64,000 bases of DNA from Isoptericola cucumis (GTDB lineage Bacteria; Actinomycetota; Actinomycetes; Actinomycetales; Cellulomonadaceae): assembly GCF_014635665.1 (NCBI RefSeq), contig NZ_BMDG01000012.1, positions 107,003-171,002 of the forward strand, given 5' to 3'. Below the pieces are notes generated by a model. The model was given only the letters and a program-made list of their open reading frames with translations, ran no database searches and was not told the origin of the DNA. Positions 1-8,589 of the stretch are shown piece by piece; position 1 is the first letter of the stretch; each line of letters opens with the position of its first letter. Position numbers and translations under genes: made by a program.

Positions 1-653
1 CCACCTCCGAGGGCTGCGCCCCGACCGGCGACGGGCCGCCGGGCGGCGCCGAGCCCCGCGAGGTCGCCGACGTGGACGGCGACGACGAGAACGACTCCGC
101 CTGGCTCACCGGCGGCGACCAGCGACGGCTCGGCATCACGACGGCGTCCGGCGCCACGTTCTCCGTCCCGCTCGGCTCCGCGAGCCCGGAGCGGGCCGCC
201 GCGGTGGTCGACCGCGTCGCGACCGAGGACGGCACAGCACCGGTCGCGCTCGTCGACACCGGGCGCGCCGTGCGCCTGTTCTCGGTGGCCGGGTGCGGGC
301 TGACGCCCACCCGGAACCAGGAGGGCGTCCCGTACACGTTCGACAAGGGCTTCACCGGGCAGGGCACCGGCGTCGAGTGCGCCGACGAGGTGCCCACGGT
401 CGACGGCGACCGCGACGCGGACCGGCTGCACCTCGCGGCGCTGAACGCCGAGGCCAGCGACGACGGCTCCGTGTTCACCGTGACGCGCACCTTCGTCGAC
501 CTGTCCGCGGGCGCGACCCGGGCCACCGACGGGGTCGAGGAGACCGTGGTCGAGGGCGCCCCCGCCGACGACGCGGTGGTCGCGGCCGCGCAGCGGACCA
601 GCTGCGGCGACCGGGTCGCCGGCGAGGACGGGCCGGTCGAGCCGGCGCCGTGA
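1..653 (+). CDS. C-terminal part of a hypothetical acidic, probably exported protein
   Basis: The reading frame is open from base 3 with no start codon before the window edge, so this is the 3' part of a larger gene. About 216 codons are visible, ending in TGA. The protein is rich in Asp, Glu, Gly and Thr and has three widely spaced cysteines in the second half (CGL, VEC, SCGD), as is usual for exported actinobacterial proteins with disulfides. No recognised domain and no membrane segment is visible in this part; a signal peptide, if present, lies outside the window. It converges on the Lrp gene with only 6 bp between the two stops. Coding is supported by strong GC3 bias; function is unknown. 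Confidence 0.6.
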   Translation, partial: TSEGCAPTGDGPPGGAEPREVADVDGDDENDSAWLTGGDQRRLGITTASGATFSVPLGSASPERAAAVVDRVATEDGTAPVALVDTGRAVRLFSVAGCGLTPTRNQEGVPYTFDKGFTGQGTGVECADEVPTVDGDRDADRLHLAALNAEASDDGSVFTVTRTFVDLSAGATRATDGVEETVVEGAPADDAVVAAAQRTSCGDRVAGEDGPVEPAP

Positions 654-659
654 CGGTGC

Positions 660-1112
660 CTACCGGCCTCCGACGCCCGGGGCCTTGACGGTCTTCATCC
701 GGAACCGGGAGCTGGCCCGCCGGATGCCCGGCACCTGGAGCACCTTCTCCATGTGGAAGCGCTCGTAGGCCTCCAGGTCGGCGACGGCGACGCGGACGAA
801 GTAGTCCGGCGAGCCGAACAGCCGCTGCACCTCCACGACCTCGTCGAACGCGGTGAGGGCGTCCTCGAACCGCTGCACCGTGGCACGGTCGTTGACCAGC
901 AGGTCGATGTCGACGAGCACCTCGAAGCCCTGACCCATCGCGTCCGGGTCGACGACGGCGCGGTAGCCCTGGATCACACCGTCAGCCTCGAGCCGCTGCA
1001 CGCGGCGCAGCGTCGGCCCGGGCGTGAGGTTGATGCGGTCGGCCAGCTCGACGTTCGTCATCCGGCCGTCGGCGAGCAGGGCGGCGACGATGGCCCGGTC
1101 CGTGCGATCCAT
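660..1112 (-). CDS. Lrp/AsnC family transcriptional regulator
   Basis: A 150-residue protein with the standard Lrp layout. An N-terminal winged helix starts at the first codons (DRTDRAIVAALL, then the recognition segment LADRINLTPGPTLRRVQRL), followed by an alpha-beta ligand-sensing RAM domain containing the VQRLFGSPDYFVRVAV strand. Family members bind amino acids and control amino acid transport or metabolism. The ATG at 1112 places the helix-turn-helix at the usual distance from the N terminus; in-frame extension upstream is Arg-rich and not Lrp-like. It lies directly downstream of the azlCD exporter genes on the same strand (23 bp gap), so it probably senses branched-chain amino acids and regulates that exporter. 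This is inferred from context and family. Confidence 0.9.
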   Translation of the reverse strand: MDRTDRAIVAALLADGRMTNVELADRINLTPGPTLRRVQRLEADGVIQGYRAVVDPDAMGQGFEVLVDIDLLVNDRATVQRFEDALTAFDEVVEVQRLFGSPDYFVRVAVADLEAYERFHMEKVLQVPGIRRASSRFRMKTVKAPGVGGR

Positions 1113-1135
1113 GCGGACATCATCGCGCGCCGTCC

Positions 1136-1456
1136 TCACAGGAGATTGACCAGGAGCACGAAGGTCGCGGTGCCCGCCCCGACGCTCAGGAGAGTCCGCC
1201 GGCCGCCGACGAGGTGCACGACGACCGTCACCGCGACGGCGGCGAGGGCCTGCCACACCCGGCCGCCGGCCGCGCTGCTGCGCACGGTGCTGGCGGCCAG
1301 GATCAGCAGGACCCCGGCCGGCAGCCAGCGGGCGAGGGAGCCGACCAGCCGCGACGCGCGCAGCCGGTCGATCGCGGCGAACGGCGCCGCCCGGAGCGCG
1401 AAGGTGATCGCGAAGACGACGGCCAGCACGGCCAGGAGGTAGCCGGTCTCAGGCAC
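1136..1456 (-). CDS. azlD: AzlD-type small subunit of a branched-chain amino acid exporter
   Basis: A 106-residue very hydrophobic protein with about four membrane segments and the AzlD signature near the N terminus (FALRAAPFAAIDRLR). AzlD works with AzlC in the LIV-E family to export leucine, isoleucine and valine. Length matches the family (about 100-110). Its start overlaps the end of azlC by 8 bp, implying translational coupling, and an Lrp gene follows 23 bp downstream. Azl systems are commonly controlled by Lrp-type regulators, which supports the assignment. The exact substrate cannot be read from sequence. Confidence 0.88.
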   Translation of the reverse strand: MPETGYLLAVLAVVFAITFALRAAPFAAIDRLRASRLVGSLARWLPAGVLLILAASTVRSSAAGGRVWQALAAVAVTVVVHLVGGRRTLLSVGAGTATFVLLVNLL

Positions 1457-2213
1457 GGCGCGCCCGCCGGGCGGACAGGACGTGGCGGCCCGCGAGCAGG
1501 GCGACGAACCCCAGCATCCCGACGAACAGCGCGTTGCCGGGGGCCAGCAGCACGGCCAGCGTGAAGCTGAGCCCCGCGAGCAGGAGCGACGGCACCTGGC
1601 CGCGGCCGCGGGCGGCGTCGAGCACCAGGGTGACGAACAGGGCGCACAGCGCGAAGTCGAGCCCCTCCAGCGGCCCCGGGAGCAGGCCCGCCAGCAGCAC
1701 CCCGGCGACGCCGCCGCTCACCCAGTAGGCCTGGAACGACAGCTGCAGGGACAGCAGGCGCGGCCCCGTCCACCGCCCCGGCGACGCGGCGGTCAGGGCG
1801 TACGCCTCGTCGATCAGCGCGTACATCGAGTACGCGCGGGCGACCGGGTGGCGCACCACCTGCAGCGGGAAGCTGAACGCGTAGAACACGTGCCGGAAGT
1901 TCACCAGCAGCGTCGTGAGCGCGATCGTCCCGAGCGGCGTCACCGCGGCGGCCAGCCCGACGACGAGCAGCTCCAGCGAGCCCGCGAAGCCCGCGACCGA
2001 GAGCGCCGGCGCGAACCACCACGGCAGCCCCGCCTGCACGACGAGCAGGCCGAACGCCACCCCCAGCGGGAACATCCCCAGCCCCGCGGCCAGCGAGTCG
2101 CGGACGCCGGCCGCGACCTCGGCGCGCAGGCCGGTGGGCCGGTCGTCGAGGCGGTCGTCGGGTCGGTTCGTGCGTCGGCCCGTGGGGGCCGGGGCGGTCA
2201 GTACCTCGGTCAC
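1449..2213 (-). CDS. azlC: AzlC family branched-chain amino acid exporter, large subunit
   Basis: A 254-residue integral membrane protein with about seven to eight hydrophobic helices and AzlC hallmarks: GMFPLGVAFGLLVVQAGLPWW near the N terminus, then LLVNFRHVFYAFSFP and YALIDEAYAL. AzlC is the main subunit of the LIV-E branched-chain amino acid exporter and pairs with the overlapping azlD. The GTG start at 2213 gives the usual length; an in-frame ATG about 75 bp upstream is possible but adds Arg/Pro-rich sequence. No clear ribosome-binding site precedes the GTG, so the message may be leaderless. The tail of about 30 residues before the first helix (repeated RPDDR/RLDDRP) is low complexity. 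Confidence 0.88.
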   Translation of the reverse strand: MTEVLTAPAPTGRRTNRPDDRLDDRPTGLRAEVAAGVRDSLAAGLGMFPLGVAFGLLVVQAGLPWWFAPALSVAGFAGSLELLVVGLAAAVTPLGTIALTTLLVNFRHVFYAFSFPLQVVRHPVARAYSMYALIDEAYALTAASPGRWTGPRLLSLQLSFQAYWVSGGVAGVLLAGLLPGPLEGLDFALCALFVTLVLDAARGRGQVPSLLLAGLSFTLAVLLAPGNALFVGMLGFVALLAGRHVLSARRARRA

Positions 2214-2482
2214 GCGAGGAGCCTGGCACGGGACCCGGGGCGCGCGATTGCGGATCTTCCCCGGTCGCCGCCGCATTGCACAACACATCCTCGCCGCCTG
2301 CCCCTGGCGAGAAAGGTCCTTGCGCACGAGGCGGGCGCGGTGCCGCCCGTGTGGCGGTCGCGACCCCGAGCGACGTCGGACCGGCGGTCCGGGATCACCC
2401 TGACCCGGCGGTCCGACCCGGGTCGCACGGCGGTCCGCGAGGTTCCGTTCCCGGGCCGACGACGCCGGGACCTGCCCGTTCG

Positions 2483-2488
2483 TAGCGT
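2483..2488 (+). promoter_or_regulatory. Leaderless-type -10 element
   Basis: TAGCGT fits the actinobacterial TANNNT -10 pattern and ends 7 bp before the ATG at 2496, so transcription would start at or next to the start codon. No convincing -35 is visible. Confidence 0.5.
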
Positions 2489-2495
2489 CGACGTC

Positions 2496-3062
2496 ATGCA
2501 CACCGAGATCTCCCCGACCGACGACCGACCCCTGACGACCACCGACCTGCGCACGCCCCAGCGCCGGCTCCTGGGCATCCTCGCCGTCGCCGCCGGCGTC
2601 GTGGTCACGACCACCGCGTGCGCGGGCCTCACCGAGTCGCTGGCCGAGCGCGCGGACGGGCACACCAAGACGTTCGAGTACTCCAGCGGCGCGGCGGGGA
2701 AGGACGCCGAGGTGCTGCCCGCGTGGGCGCCCGACGACGCGACCGACGTGCGCGGCGTCTTCCGCACCACGGGCGACGAGGTGATCCTCTCGATGTCCGC
2801 CGACCTCGACGACCTGCCCGCCGGCTGCGAGGCCGTGAGCGCGAAGAACCCGCTCGCCGCCCGGCCCGACCGCGGCACGCTCGAGCCCGAGGACTACCGC
2901 GACGCCTCGACCCTGGAGGCCGGCTGGTGGACGGCGGGGCAGGAGCAGTCGGCCACCCTGATGTGCGGCCGCTGGTGGGTGGGTGAGCAGGACGGGACCG
3001 TCTTCGCGTTCACGCCCGAGCTGAAGCAGGTCGAGGTGGAGGAGCAGCCCGACGCGGCATGA
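2496..3062 (+). CDS. Putative lipoprotein of unknown function
   Basis: A 188-residue protein whose first 40 residues form a lipoprotein signal: an Arg pair (QRRLLG), a hydrophobic stretch (ILAVAAGVVVT) and a lipobox-like TTAC with Cys at about residue 42. The mature part is acidic, with two further cysteines (GCE and MCG), Trp-rich towards the end, and has no domain that I recognise. It is likely anchored on the outer face of the membrane. The ATG was chosen because a TAGCGT hexamer lies 7 bp upstream. The gene is flanked by the azlC gene (divergent) and a VOC protein gene with a separate ribosome-binding site. Confidence 0.7.
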   Translation: MHTEISPTDDRPLTTTDLRTPQRRLLGILAVAAGVVVTTTACAGLTESLAERADGHTKTFEYSSGAAGKDAEVLPAWAPDDATDVRGVFRTTGDEVILSMSADLDDLPAGCEAVSAKNPLAARPDRGTLEPEDYRDASTLEAGWWTAGQEQSATLMCGRWWVGEQDGTVFAFTPELKQVEVEEQPDAA

Positions 3063-3206
3063 CCCCTCGCCCCGGCCGCACCGCCCCGAACTTCACCCGG
3101 CGGCGCACCGCCGGCAGCGGCGGGGCGGACGGATCCTGGAAGCGTCCGGCATCACGTGGCGGCGCCTGCCGTCCGGGCCGGCGGTGATGAAGGAGTGGGA
3201 CGGGCG

Positions 3207-3623
3207 ATGGTCACGACTCGACGCGGGTTCTCCAGCTTCTCGGTGGACGACCTCGACGCAGCGCACAGCTTCTACGCGGACACCCTCGGGCTCCGCGTCA
3301 CTCCCCTCGACGAGGGCATGGGCCTCGTGGTCCGGCTCGGGCCCGGGGCCCCGGTGTTCGTCTACCCGAAGGAGGACCACGTCCCGGCGGCGTTCACCGT
3401 GATGCACCTGGCGGTCGCCGACGTCGACCCCGTGGTCGACGACCTCGTCGCGAAGGGTGTGACCCTCGAGCGGTACGAGGGCTTCGACCAGGACGAGAAG
3501 GGCGTCGCCCGCGGGTTCATGGAGGGCGGCGACGGGGCCTGGTTCACCGACCCGGCCGGCAACGTCATCGGCCTCATGGACGGCGAGGGGGTGGCGCAGC
3601 TCCTCGACGAGCTCGGCGGCTGA
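3207..3623 (+). CDS. VOC (glyoxalase/bleomycin-resistance fold) family protein
   Basis: A 138-residue protein with one pair of beta-alpha-beta-beta-beta modules: FSVDDLDAAHSFYADTLGLRV at the start and VMHLAVADVDPVVDDLVAKGV in the middle, ending with WFTDPAGNVIGLMD. VOC proteins include dioxygenases, isomerases and resistance proteins that bind metal or drug at the dimer interface; substrate cannot be predicted here. The ATG at 3207 follows an AGGAG at 3191-3195. It converges on a MarR gene with a gap of 11 bp. Confidence 0.85.
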   Translation: MVTTRRGFSSFSVDDLDAAHSFYADTLGLRVTPLDEGMGLVVRLGPGAPVFVYPKEDHVPAAFTVMHLAVADVDPVVDDLVAKGVTLERYEGFDQDEKGVARGFMEGGDGAWFTDPAGNVIGLMDGEGVAQLLDELGG

Positions 3624-3634
3624 CGAGCGCCGGG

Positions 3635-4153
3635 TCACTCTGCCCGCACGGCCTCGCCGTAGGCACCGACGAAGCGCTCGAGGAGCTCGAGGAACGCCCC
3701 GGACTCGTCACCGAGCGTCGCGAGGGCGTCGTCGTAGGCGCCCAGGGCGAGGGCGGTGGCGTTCTCGAAGGCCTCGATCCCCGCGGCCGTCGGCTCGATG
3801 AGGCGGGCGGGCCGGCCGGCCTCGGCGAACCGGCGCAGCAGGCCGGCGTCGATCGCCGCGTTGACCTGCCGGTTGACGGTGGACTGCTCCAGCCCGAGGG
3901 CGCTGGAGATCTCGCGCAGCGTGCGCGGCCGCCGGTCGGACATCAGCCACAGGAGCCGCCCGTCCGCCGTGCCGAGCGGGCTGCGCTGCTCGGCGAGGCG
4001 CCGGTGCAGGTCGAGGCGGTAGAGCAGCGACGCAAGGGCCCGGTCGCGCGAGCGCGAGCCGGTGGGCGGCGCATCCGTGGACGACGCGTCGGACGACGCA
4101 TCCGTGGACGACGCGTCGGACGACGCGCCCGTGGACGAGGGGGCGGGCACCAT
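3635..4153 (-). CDS. MarR family transcriptional regulator with repetitive N-terminal tail
   Basis: A 172-residue protein. Residues from about 35 on form a MarR winged helix (LLWLMSDRRPRTLREISSALGLEQSTVNRQVNAAIDAGLLRR) followed by dimer helices. The first 30 residues are a Ser/Asp/Ala/Thr tail built from a 9-residue repeat encoded by a 27-bp tandem DNA repeat, unusual for the family. The ATG at 4153 has a strong AGGAGG five bases upstream. It is divergent from an MFS exporter gene, the classic arrangement for a MarR repressor of an efflux pump, with palindromes between the two genes. Confidence 0.88.
   Translation of the reverse strand: MVPAPSSTGASSDASSTDASSDASSTDAPPTGSRSRDRALASLLYRLDLHRRLAEQRSPLGTADGRLLWLMSDRRPRTLREISSALGLEQSTVNRQVNAAIDAGLLRRFAEAGRPARLIEPTAAGIEAFENATALALGAYDDALATLGDESGAFLELLERFVGAYGEAVRAE
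4072..4140. repeat. 27-bp tandem repeat inside the MarR coding region
   Basis: Two exact 27-bp units (4072-4098 and 4099-4125) and a third partial, diverged unit to 4140. On the minus strand it encodes a nine-residue Ser/Asp/Ala/Thr repeat in the N-terminal tail. Unit length is a multiple of three, so copy-number change would keep the frame. Confidence 0.9.
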
Positions 4154-4191
4154 CGGGCCTCCTGTGGCCGGGCGTGTTGGCGGATCGCTGA

Positions 4192-4229
4192 TGTGTAGGT
4201 AGCATACACACTCGGTTATGTAACTTACA
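4192..4229. promoter_or_regulatory. Palindromes in the MarR/MFS divergent promoter region
   Basis: Two inverted repeats lie in the 93-bp gap between the marR and MFS genes. TGTGTA at 4192-4197 pairs with TACACA at 4205-4210 (7-bp spacer), and TGTAA-C-TTACA covers 4219-4229. Both share the half-site TGTA. The AT content here is much higher than in the surroundings. Likely MarR operators controlling both genes; inferred from position and symmetry. Confidence 0.6.
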
Positions 4230-4246
4230 CATGGAATCGAAGGTTC

Positions 4247-5710
4247 ATGAGCTCCTCCTCCCCACCCGCCGGGCAGACGAACGCCCGCGCCCTGGCCGTC
4301 ATGGTCGTGCTGGGCTTCAGCAGCCTGTGCGCCGCCCTGATGCAGTCGCTGGTCATCCCGATCCAGAGCGAGCTGCCCGAGCTGCTGCACACCTCCGCGA
4401 GCAACGCCTCGTGGGTAGTCACCGCCACCCTGCTCGGCGGCGCCGTCGCGATGCCCGTCACCGGCCGCCTGGCCGACATGTACGGCAAGAAGCCGGTCAT
4501 GGTCGTCTCCGGCGCCGTCCTCGTGGTCGGGTCGCTCGTCTGCGCGGTCTCCGACAGCGTCGGACCCGTCGTGGTCGGCCGCGTCCTGCAGGGCATCGCG
4601 ATGGGCTACATCCCGGTCGCCATCAGCATGGTGCGCGAGCTCGCGCCGGCGCACCTGCGCAACACCGCCGTCGCGGGCATCAGCGCCACGCTCGGCGTCG
4701 GCGGCGCCCTCGGGCTGCCGCTCGCGGCCTGGATCGCCCAGGACTACGACTGGCACGTCCTGTTCTGGGTCTCCACCGTCCTCGCCGTCGTCATGGCCGC
4801 CCTGACCCTCGTCGTCGTGCCGCACGTGCGCGACGCGCACCCCGGCCGGTTCGACGCCGTGGGCGCCCTCGGCCTCGCCGTCGGCCTCGTCGGCGTGCTG
4901 GTCGGCGTCTCCAAGGGCAACGACTGGGGCTGGGCCTCCGCGAGCACCCTCGCGACGATCGGGGGCGGCGTCGTCGTCCTGCTCCTGTGGGGCTGGTACG
5001 AGCTGCGCCACTCCGACCCGCTCGTCGACCTGCGCACCAGCGCCCGCAAGCCGGTGCTGTTCACCAACATCGCCGCCCTGCTGATCGGCTTCGGCATGAT
5101 GGCGCAGTCCATCGTCGTGCCGCAGCTGCTGCAGATGCCGGAGGCCACCGGCTACGGGCTCGGCCAGACGATCCTGCAGGCCGGCCTGTGGATGGCGCCC
5201 GGCGGCCTGATGATGATGCTCTTCACGCCGATCTCCTCGCGCATGCTGACCCGGCTCGGCGGCCGCACCACGCTCTGCGTCGGCGCCGGCGTGCTCGCGC
5301 TCGGTTACGTCGTCGCGGTGTTCATGACCGACGCTCCCTGGCAGCTCATGGTCGCGTCGTGCGTGGCCTCGGCCGGTGTCGGCATCGGCTACGCCGCGAT
5401 GCCCACGCTCATCCTCACCAACGTCCCGGCCTCCGAGTCGGCGGCGAGCGTCGGTCTGAACAGCCTCATGCGCTCGATGGGCACCACCGTGGCCGGCGCC
5501 GTCATGGCGATGATCCTCACCAGCCAGACCGTCGTCCTCGCGCCGGGCACGCCCGAGATCCCCGCCCAGGGCGCGTTCACGCTCTGCTTCGCGGTCGGCG
5601 CCGTCGCGGCGGCGGTGGGCGCGCTGATCGTGCTGCTCGTGCCCCGGCAGCGCACGGGCGACGACGACCGGGCCGAGGCCCACGACGACGAGCCCGCGCT
5701 GGTCGGCTGA
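4247..5710 (+). CDS. MFS multidrug exporter, DHA2 (14-TM, EmrB/QacA type)
   Basis: A 487-residue protein with about 14 hydrophobic helices, the length and layout of the DHA2 family of proton-coupled drug exporters. Motif A between helices 2 and 3 is recognisable (GRLADMYGKKPVM), preceded by ASWVVTATLLGGAVAMPVTG, and motif C-like Gly/Pro-rich sequence (ATLGVGGALGLPLAAWI) lies in helix 5. The cytoplasmic C-terminal tail is acidic. The ATG has a GAAGG six bases upstream. Divergent marR and intervening palindromes suggest induction by the exported compound. The substrate is unknown. Confidence 0.9.
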   Translation: MSSSSPPAGQTNARALAVMVVLGFSSLCAALMQSLVIPIQSELPELLHTSASNASWVVTATLLGGAVAMPVTGRLADMYGKKPVMVVSGAVLVVGSLVCAVSDSVGPVVVGRVLQGIAMGYIPVAISMVRELAPAHLRNTAVAGISATLGVGGALGLPLAAWIAQDYDWHVLFWVSTVLAVVMAALTLVVVPHVRDAHPGRFDAVGALGLAVGLVGVLVGVSKGNDWGWASASTLATIGGGVVVLLLWGWYELRHSDPLVDLRTSARKPVLFTNIAALLIGFGMMAQSIVVPQLLQMPEATGYGLGQTILQAGLWMAPGGLMMMLFTPISSRMLTRLGGRTTLCVGAGVLALGYVVAVFMTDAPWQLMVASCVASAGVGIGYAAMPTLILTNVPASESAASVGLNSLMRSMGTTVAGAVMAMILTSQTVVLAPGTPEIPAQGAFTLCFAVGAVAAAVGALIVLLVPRQRTGDDDRAEAHDDEPALVG

Positions 5711-5731
5711 GGCGGAGGCCGAGGCCGGGCG

Positions 5732-6751
5732 CTACATCGCCGCCACGCCCAGCATCGTCGCCAGGACCGCGGCGACGAGGATCCCCGCCGCCGCCACGAC
5801 GTGCACCGTCGGGCGGCGGCGGAGGACCGCGACGAACTCGCGCAGGTAGGCGCTGGGGAAGAAGTAGCCCGCCGTCGGGGCGCCCACGGCGTGCACGTCG
5901 AGGCCCAGGTCCATCGCCTCGAGCGCGGCCCGCGGCGCGTGGTAGTTGTTCGTCGCCACGAGGTAGGGGGCCGGCACGCCGTGCTCCGCGAGCAGCGCCA
6001 CGCCGTAGGTGAGGTTCTCCCGCGTGGTGCGCGCCCGGTCCTCCACCAGCACCAGCTCGCGCGACACCCCGTGCTCGACCAGCCAGTCCCCCATGGCGGC
6101 GCCCTCGGGGCGGTCCTCGTCGCGGCCCTGCCCGCCCGACGGGACGATCGGGACCAGCCGGCCGCCGGCGCTCAGGCGCGCGGCGGCCGCCGTCGCCGTC
6201 GTGAGCCGGGCCGCGAGCAGCGGCGGGACCCGCCCGGCCACCACCCTGGACCCCAGCACGATCACGCCGTTCGCCGGCGCTGCGGCCACGTAGCGGCGGT
6301 ACAACAGCGTCTGCGCGACGAAGCCCAGGAACGTGAACCCGAGCCAGGCCGTGCCCATCAGCACCGCCACCGCCAGGCCCCACGTCCACGCCGCGCGCAG
6401 CACGACCGGCGCCACCACGACGAAGGGCGCGACCAGCATGGCCAGCCCCGCGAGCAGCGACAGCAGGTTGGCGGGCGTGCGCCGCTCGCGGCGCACCATC
6501 GTGAGGCCGTTGACCACGAGGAAGACCGGCAGGGCGAGCAGCCCCAGGACCAGGCCGAGGAACAGCACGAAGCTGGCCCACGACATCACGGCCGGGCCGC
6601 CGGGCGTGAGCATGACGACCTGCCCCAGCAGCGCCACCGCCGTGTACAGGACGGCGATCAGCAGGAAGCCGTTGCGCAGCCGACGGCGGTCGGCGCGCAG
6701 CGAGGCGCGGAGCCACACCACCCACAGGCCGCACACCACGGCGGACGTCAC
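5732..6751 (-). CDS. YdcF/SanA-like membrane protein (DUF218)
   Basis: A 339-residue protein with about five N-terminal membrane helices (residues 1-150), a soluble DUF218 domain (about 160-305) and one C-terminal helix (VHVVAAAGILVAAVLATMLG). The DUF218 domain begins with GVIVLGSRVVAGRVPPLLAARL and contains the typical EDRARTTRENLTYG and ATNNYHAPRAALEA motifs. Family members (YdcF, SanA, ElyC) are linked to envelope integrity; YdcF binds a nucleotide-type cofactor. The first possible start in the frame is a GTG at 6751; no better upstream start is in frame. Role here is unknown. Confidence 0.82.
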   Translation of the reverse strand: MTSAVVCGLWVVWLRASLRADRRRLRNGFLLIAVLYTAVALLGQVVMLTPGGPAVMSWASFVLFLGLVLGLLALPVFLVVNGLTMVRRERRTPANLLSLLAGLAMLVAPFVVVAPVVLRAAWTWGLAVAVLMGTAWLGFTFLGFVAQTLLYRRYVAAAPANGVIVLGSRVVAGRVPPLLAARLTTATAAAARLSAGGRLVPIVPSGGQGRDEDRPEGAAMGDWLVEHGVSRELVLVEDRARTTRENLTYGVALLAEHGVPAPYLVATNNYHAPRAALEAMDLGLDVHAVGAPTAGYFFPSAYLREFVAVLRRRPTVHVVAAAGILVAAVLATMLGVAAM

Positions 6752-6882
6752 GACGGAGCCGACGGTCGCGGTGACGTCGGCGTTCAGGGCGCGATCCGCG
6801 CGTCGTGCGCGACCATGCAGGACCTCCGGGGCTCAGGGACGGGTGCGGCAGCACCGACCCTACGGCCGGACGCCGCGGAAAA

Positions 6883-6900
6883 TAGCGTGGGCACGCCCAC
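6883..6900 (+). promoter_or_regulatory. TANNNT element overlapping a 6-bp-arm palindrome
   Basis: TAGCGT at 6883-6888 resembles a -10 box. GTGGGC (6887-6892) and GCCCAC (6895-6900) form a perfect inverted repeat with 2-bp spacer immediately downstream, about 22 bp before the VOC start at 6923. A repressor bound here would block initiation. Inference only. Confidence 0.35.
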
Positions 6901-6922
6901 CACGACGTGCTCAGATGCCTGC

Positions 6923-7342
6923 ATGACCTCACGCATCTCGCACACCTCGTTCGACGCCCGCGACGCCTACGCGCAGTCCCAGTTCTGGGCCGCCGTGCTC
7001 GGCTACACCGGAGTGCCGGGCGAGCCCGACGAGCCGGGCGACGAGGAGTGCATGATCGTGCCCCCGGCCGGCCACGAGGCCCCGGCCGAGAGCCACGGGC
7101 ACCTGTTGTTCATCGAGGTGCCCGAGCCCAAGGAGCTGAAGAACCGCGTGCACCTCGACCTGCGGCCCACGGACCGGACGCAGGCCGAGGAGGTCGAGCG
7201 GCTGCTGGCCCTCGGCGCGACGCAGGTCGCCGACCGGCGGAGCCCCGACGGCACCGGCGGGTGGGTGGTGCTGGCCGACCCCGAGGGCAACGAGTTCTGC
7301 ATCCTGCGCAGCGATGGCGAGCGGGCCGCGCTGCGCGCCTGA
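6923..7342 (+). CDS. VOC family protein
   Basis: A 139-residue glyoxalase-fold protein of the subgroup ending in ADPEGNEFCIL, preceded by the conserved strand VHLDLRPTD and the helix ERLLALGATQV. A similar but distinct protein is encoded at 60430-60825, so the genome has at least two members of this subgroup in 54 kb. Function of the subgroup is not established. The ATG at 6923 is preceded by the start-like ATG at 6915, which is out of frame. It converges with an MFS gene 16 bp away. Confidence 0.85.
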   Translation: MTSRISHTSFDARDAYAQSQFWAAVLGYTGVPGEPDEPGDEECMIVPPAGHEAPAESHGHLLFIEVPEPKELKNRVHLDLRPTDRTQAEEVERLLALGATQVADRRSPDGTGGWVVLADPEGNEFCILRSDGERAALRA

Positions 7343-7358
7343 CGGCCCGGGCCGGCGC

Positions 7359-8582
7359 CTACCGGCCGGCGTCGGCCCCGGCGCCCGCGGCGACGTCGTC
7401 GTCAGCCGGCGCGGCCGGTCGCGGCGACGCGGCCCGCGCGGCGAACGCCGCCACGACGAGCAGCGCGACGACGACGAGCATGGCGGGCCGCAGCCCGAGG
7501 TGCTCGCCCAGGAACCCGAGCAGCGGCGGGCCGACGAGGAACGCGAGGTAGCCGCTGGTGGCGACGGCGCTGACGCGCTCGTCGCCGCGCTCCGGGTCGT
7601 CGCCGGCCGCGGAGATCGCGACCGGGAAGCCGAGCGAGGCGCCCAGGCCCCACAGGACGACGGCGGCCCCCGCCACGACCGGGCCGGACGCGAACACCAC
7701 GGCCAGGACGCCGACGATCGCGCACACGGCGCTCACCGACAGCACCGCGGCGCGGCCGAACCGCGCGACGACCGGCCCGCCGGAGAACCGGCCCACCGTC
7801 ATCGCCGCGGCGAACCCGGCGTAGACCAGCGACCCGTGGGTGGCGGACATCCCGTGCCCGTCCACCATGAGCAGCGGCAGCCAGTCGTTGGCGGCGCCCT
7901 CGGCGAACGCCATCGCCAGCACGACGACGCCGATGAGCAGCAGGCGGGGGTGGCGCCACACGCTCGGCCGGTGCCCGACCGCGCCGGCGGCGGCGGGCGC
8001 CACCCGGGCCTGTCGCCCGGTGCCGGCGGGGAGCCCTGGCAGCGCCCAGGCCGCGAGCGCCGCCATGACGACCGCCATCGCGAGCAGGTGCCACACCACC
8101 GGGAAGTCGGCGGCGGTGAGCGCGATCCCCACGAGGGCACCGATCACCGTGCCGAGGCTGAAGCTGCCGTGCAGCGCGGGCAGCACCGGGCGGCCGGTGC
8201 GGGACTCGAGGGCCGCGCCCTCGATGTTGAGCCCGATCTCGCCCAGGCCGCCGCCCACGCCGAAGAGGAGCAGGCCGGCGAACACCGCGGCGGCGAGCCC
8301 GACCCCCGCGGCCAGGCCGACCACGACGACGCCGGCGACGATCAGCAGCGTGCCGACGACGACGACGGGCCGCGCGCCGTGGCGCCGCACGAGGGGCCCC
8401 GCGGACATCACGCCCGCCATCGACCCGACGGACAGCCCGAACAGGACCATGCCCATGCCCGCCGTCGACGCGTCCACGGCGTCGCGCACGGCCGGCGTGC
8501 GGGTCACCCAGGACGACATCCCCAGGCCGACCAGCAGCGTGAGGGCGAAGAGCGACAGGCGGCTGCGGAGCTGTTCGGGCAT
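7359..8582 (-). CDS. MFS transporter, YbjJ-like
   Basis: A 407-residue protein with 12 hydrophobic helices. It starts with a short N terminus (MPEQLRSRLSLFALTLLVGLGMSSWVTRTPAVRDAV) and has an MFS loop 2-3 motif (GPLVRRHGARPVVVVG). The Gly-rich GVGGGLGEIGLNIEGAALE and the FSLGTVIGALVG segment resemble the YbjJ/FucP-like branch, whose substrates are mostly unknown. It lies downstream of an acetyltransferase/TetR pair on the same strand but has its own leaderless promoter (TACGCT, 7 bp before the ATG). It may export a product controlled by the adjacent TetR. Confidence 0.85.
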   Translation of the reverse strand: MPEQLRSRLSLFALTLLVGLGMSSWVTRTPAVRDAVDASTAGMGMVLFGLSVGSMAGVMSAGPLVRRHGARPVVVVGTLLIVAGVVVVGLAAGVGLAAAVFAGLLLFGVGGGLGEIGLNIEGAALESRTGRPVLPALHGSFSLGTVIGALVGIALTAADFPVVWHLLAMAVVMAALAAWALPGLPAGTGRQARVAPAAAGAVGHRPSVWRHPRLLLIGVVVLAMAFAEGAANDWLPLLMVDGHGMSATHGSLVYAGFAAAMTVGRFSGGPVVARFGRAAVLSVSAVCAIVGVLAVVFASGPVVAGAAVVLWGLGASLGFPVAISAAGDDPERGDERVSAVATSGYLAFLVGPPLLGFLGEHLGLRPAMLVVVALLVVAAFAARAASPRPAAPADDDVAAGAGADAGR

Positions 8583-8589
8583 GCGGACG

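Noticed and set aside
3..653. ATG/GTG at position 72 as true start of the first gene
   Set aside because: The frame continues upstream without stop to the window edge with the same composition and a Cys-containing segment, so the gene is cut by the edge.
4072..4140. CRISPR-like repeat array
   Set aside because: Units are contiguous without spacers and lie in frame within a coding region. The same applies to 25004-25063. No CRISPR array or cas gene was seen in the window.
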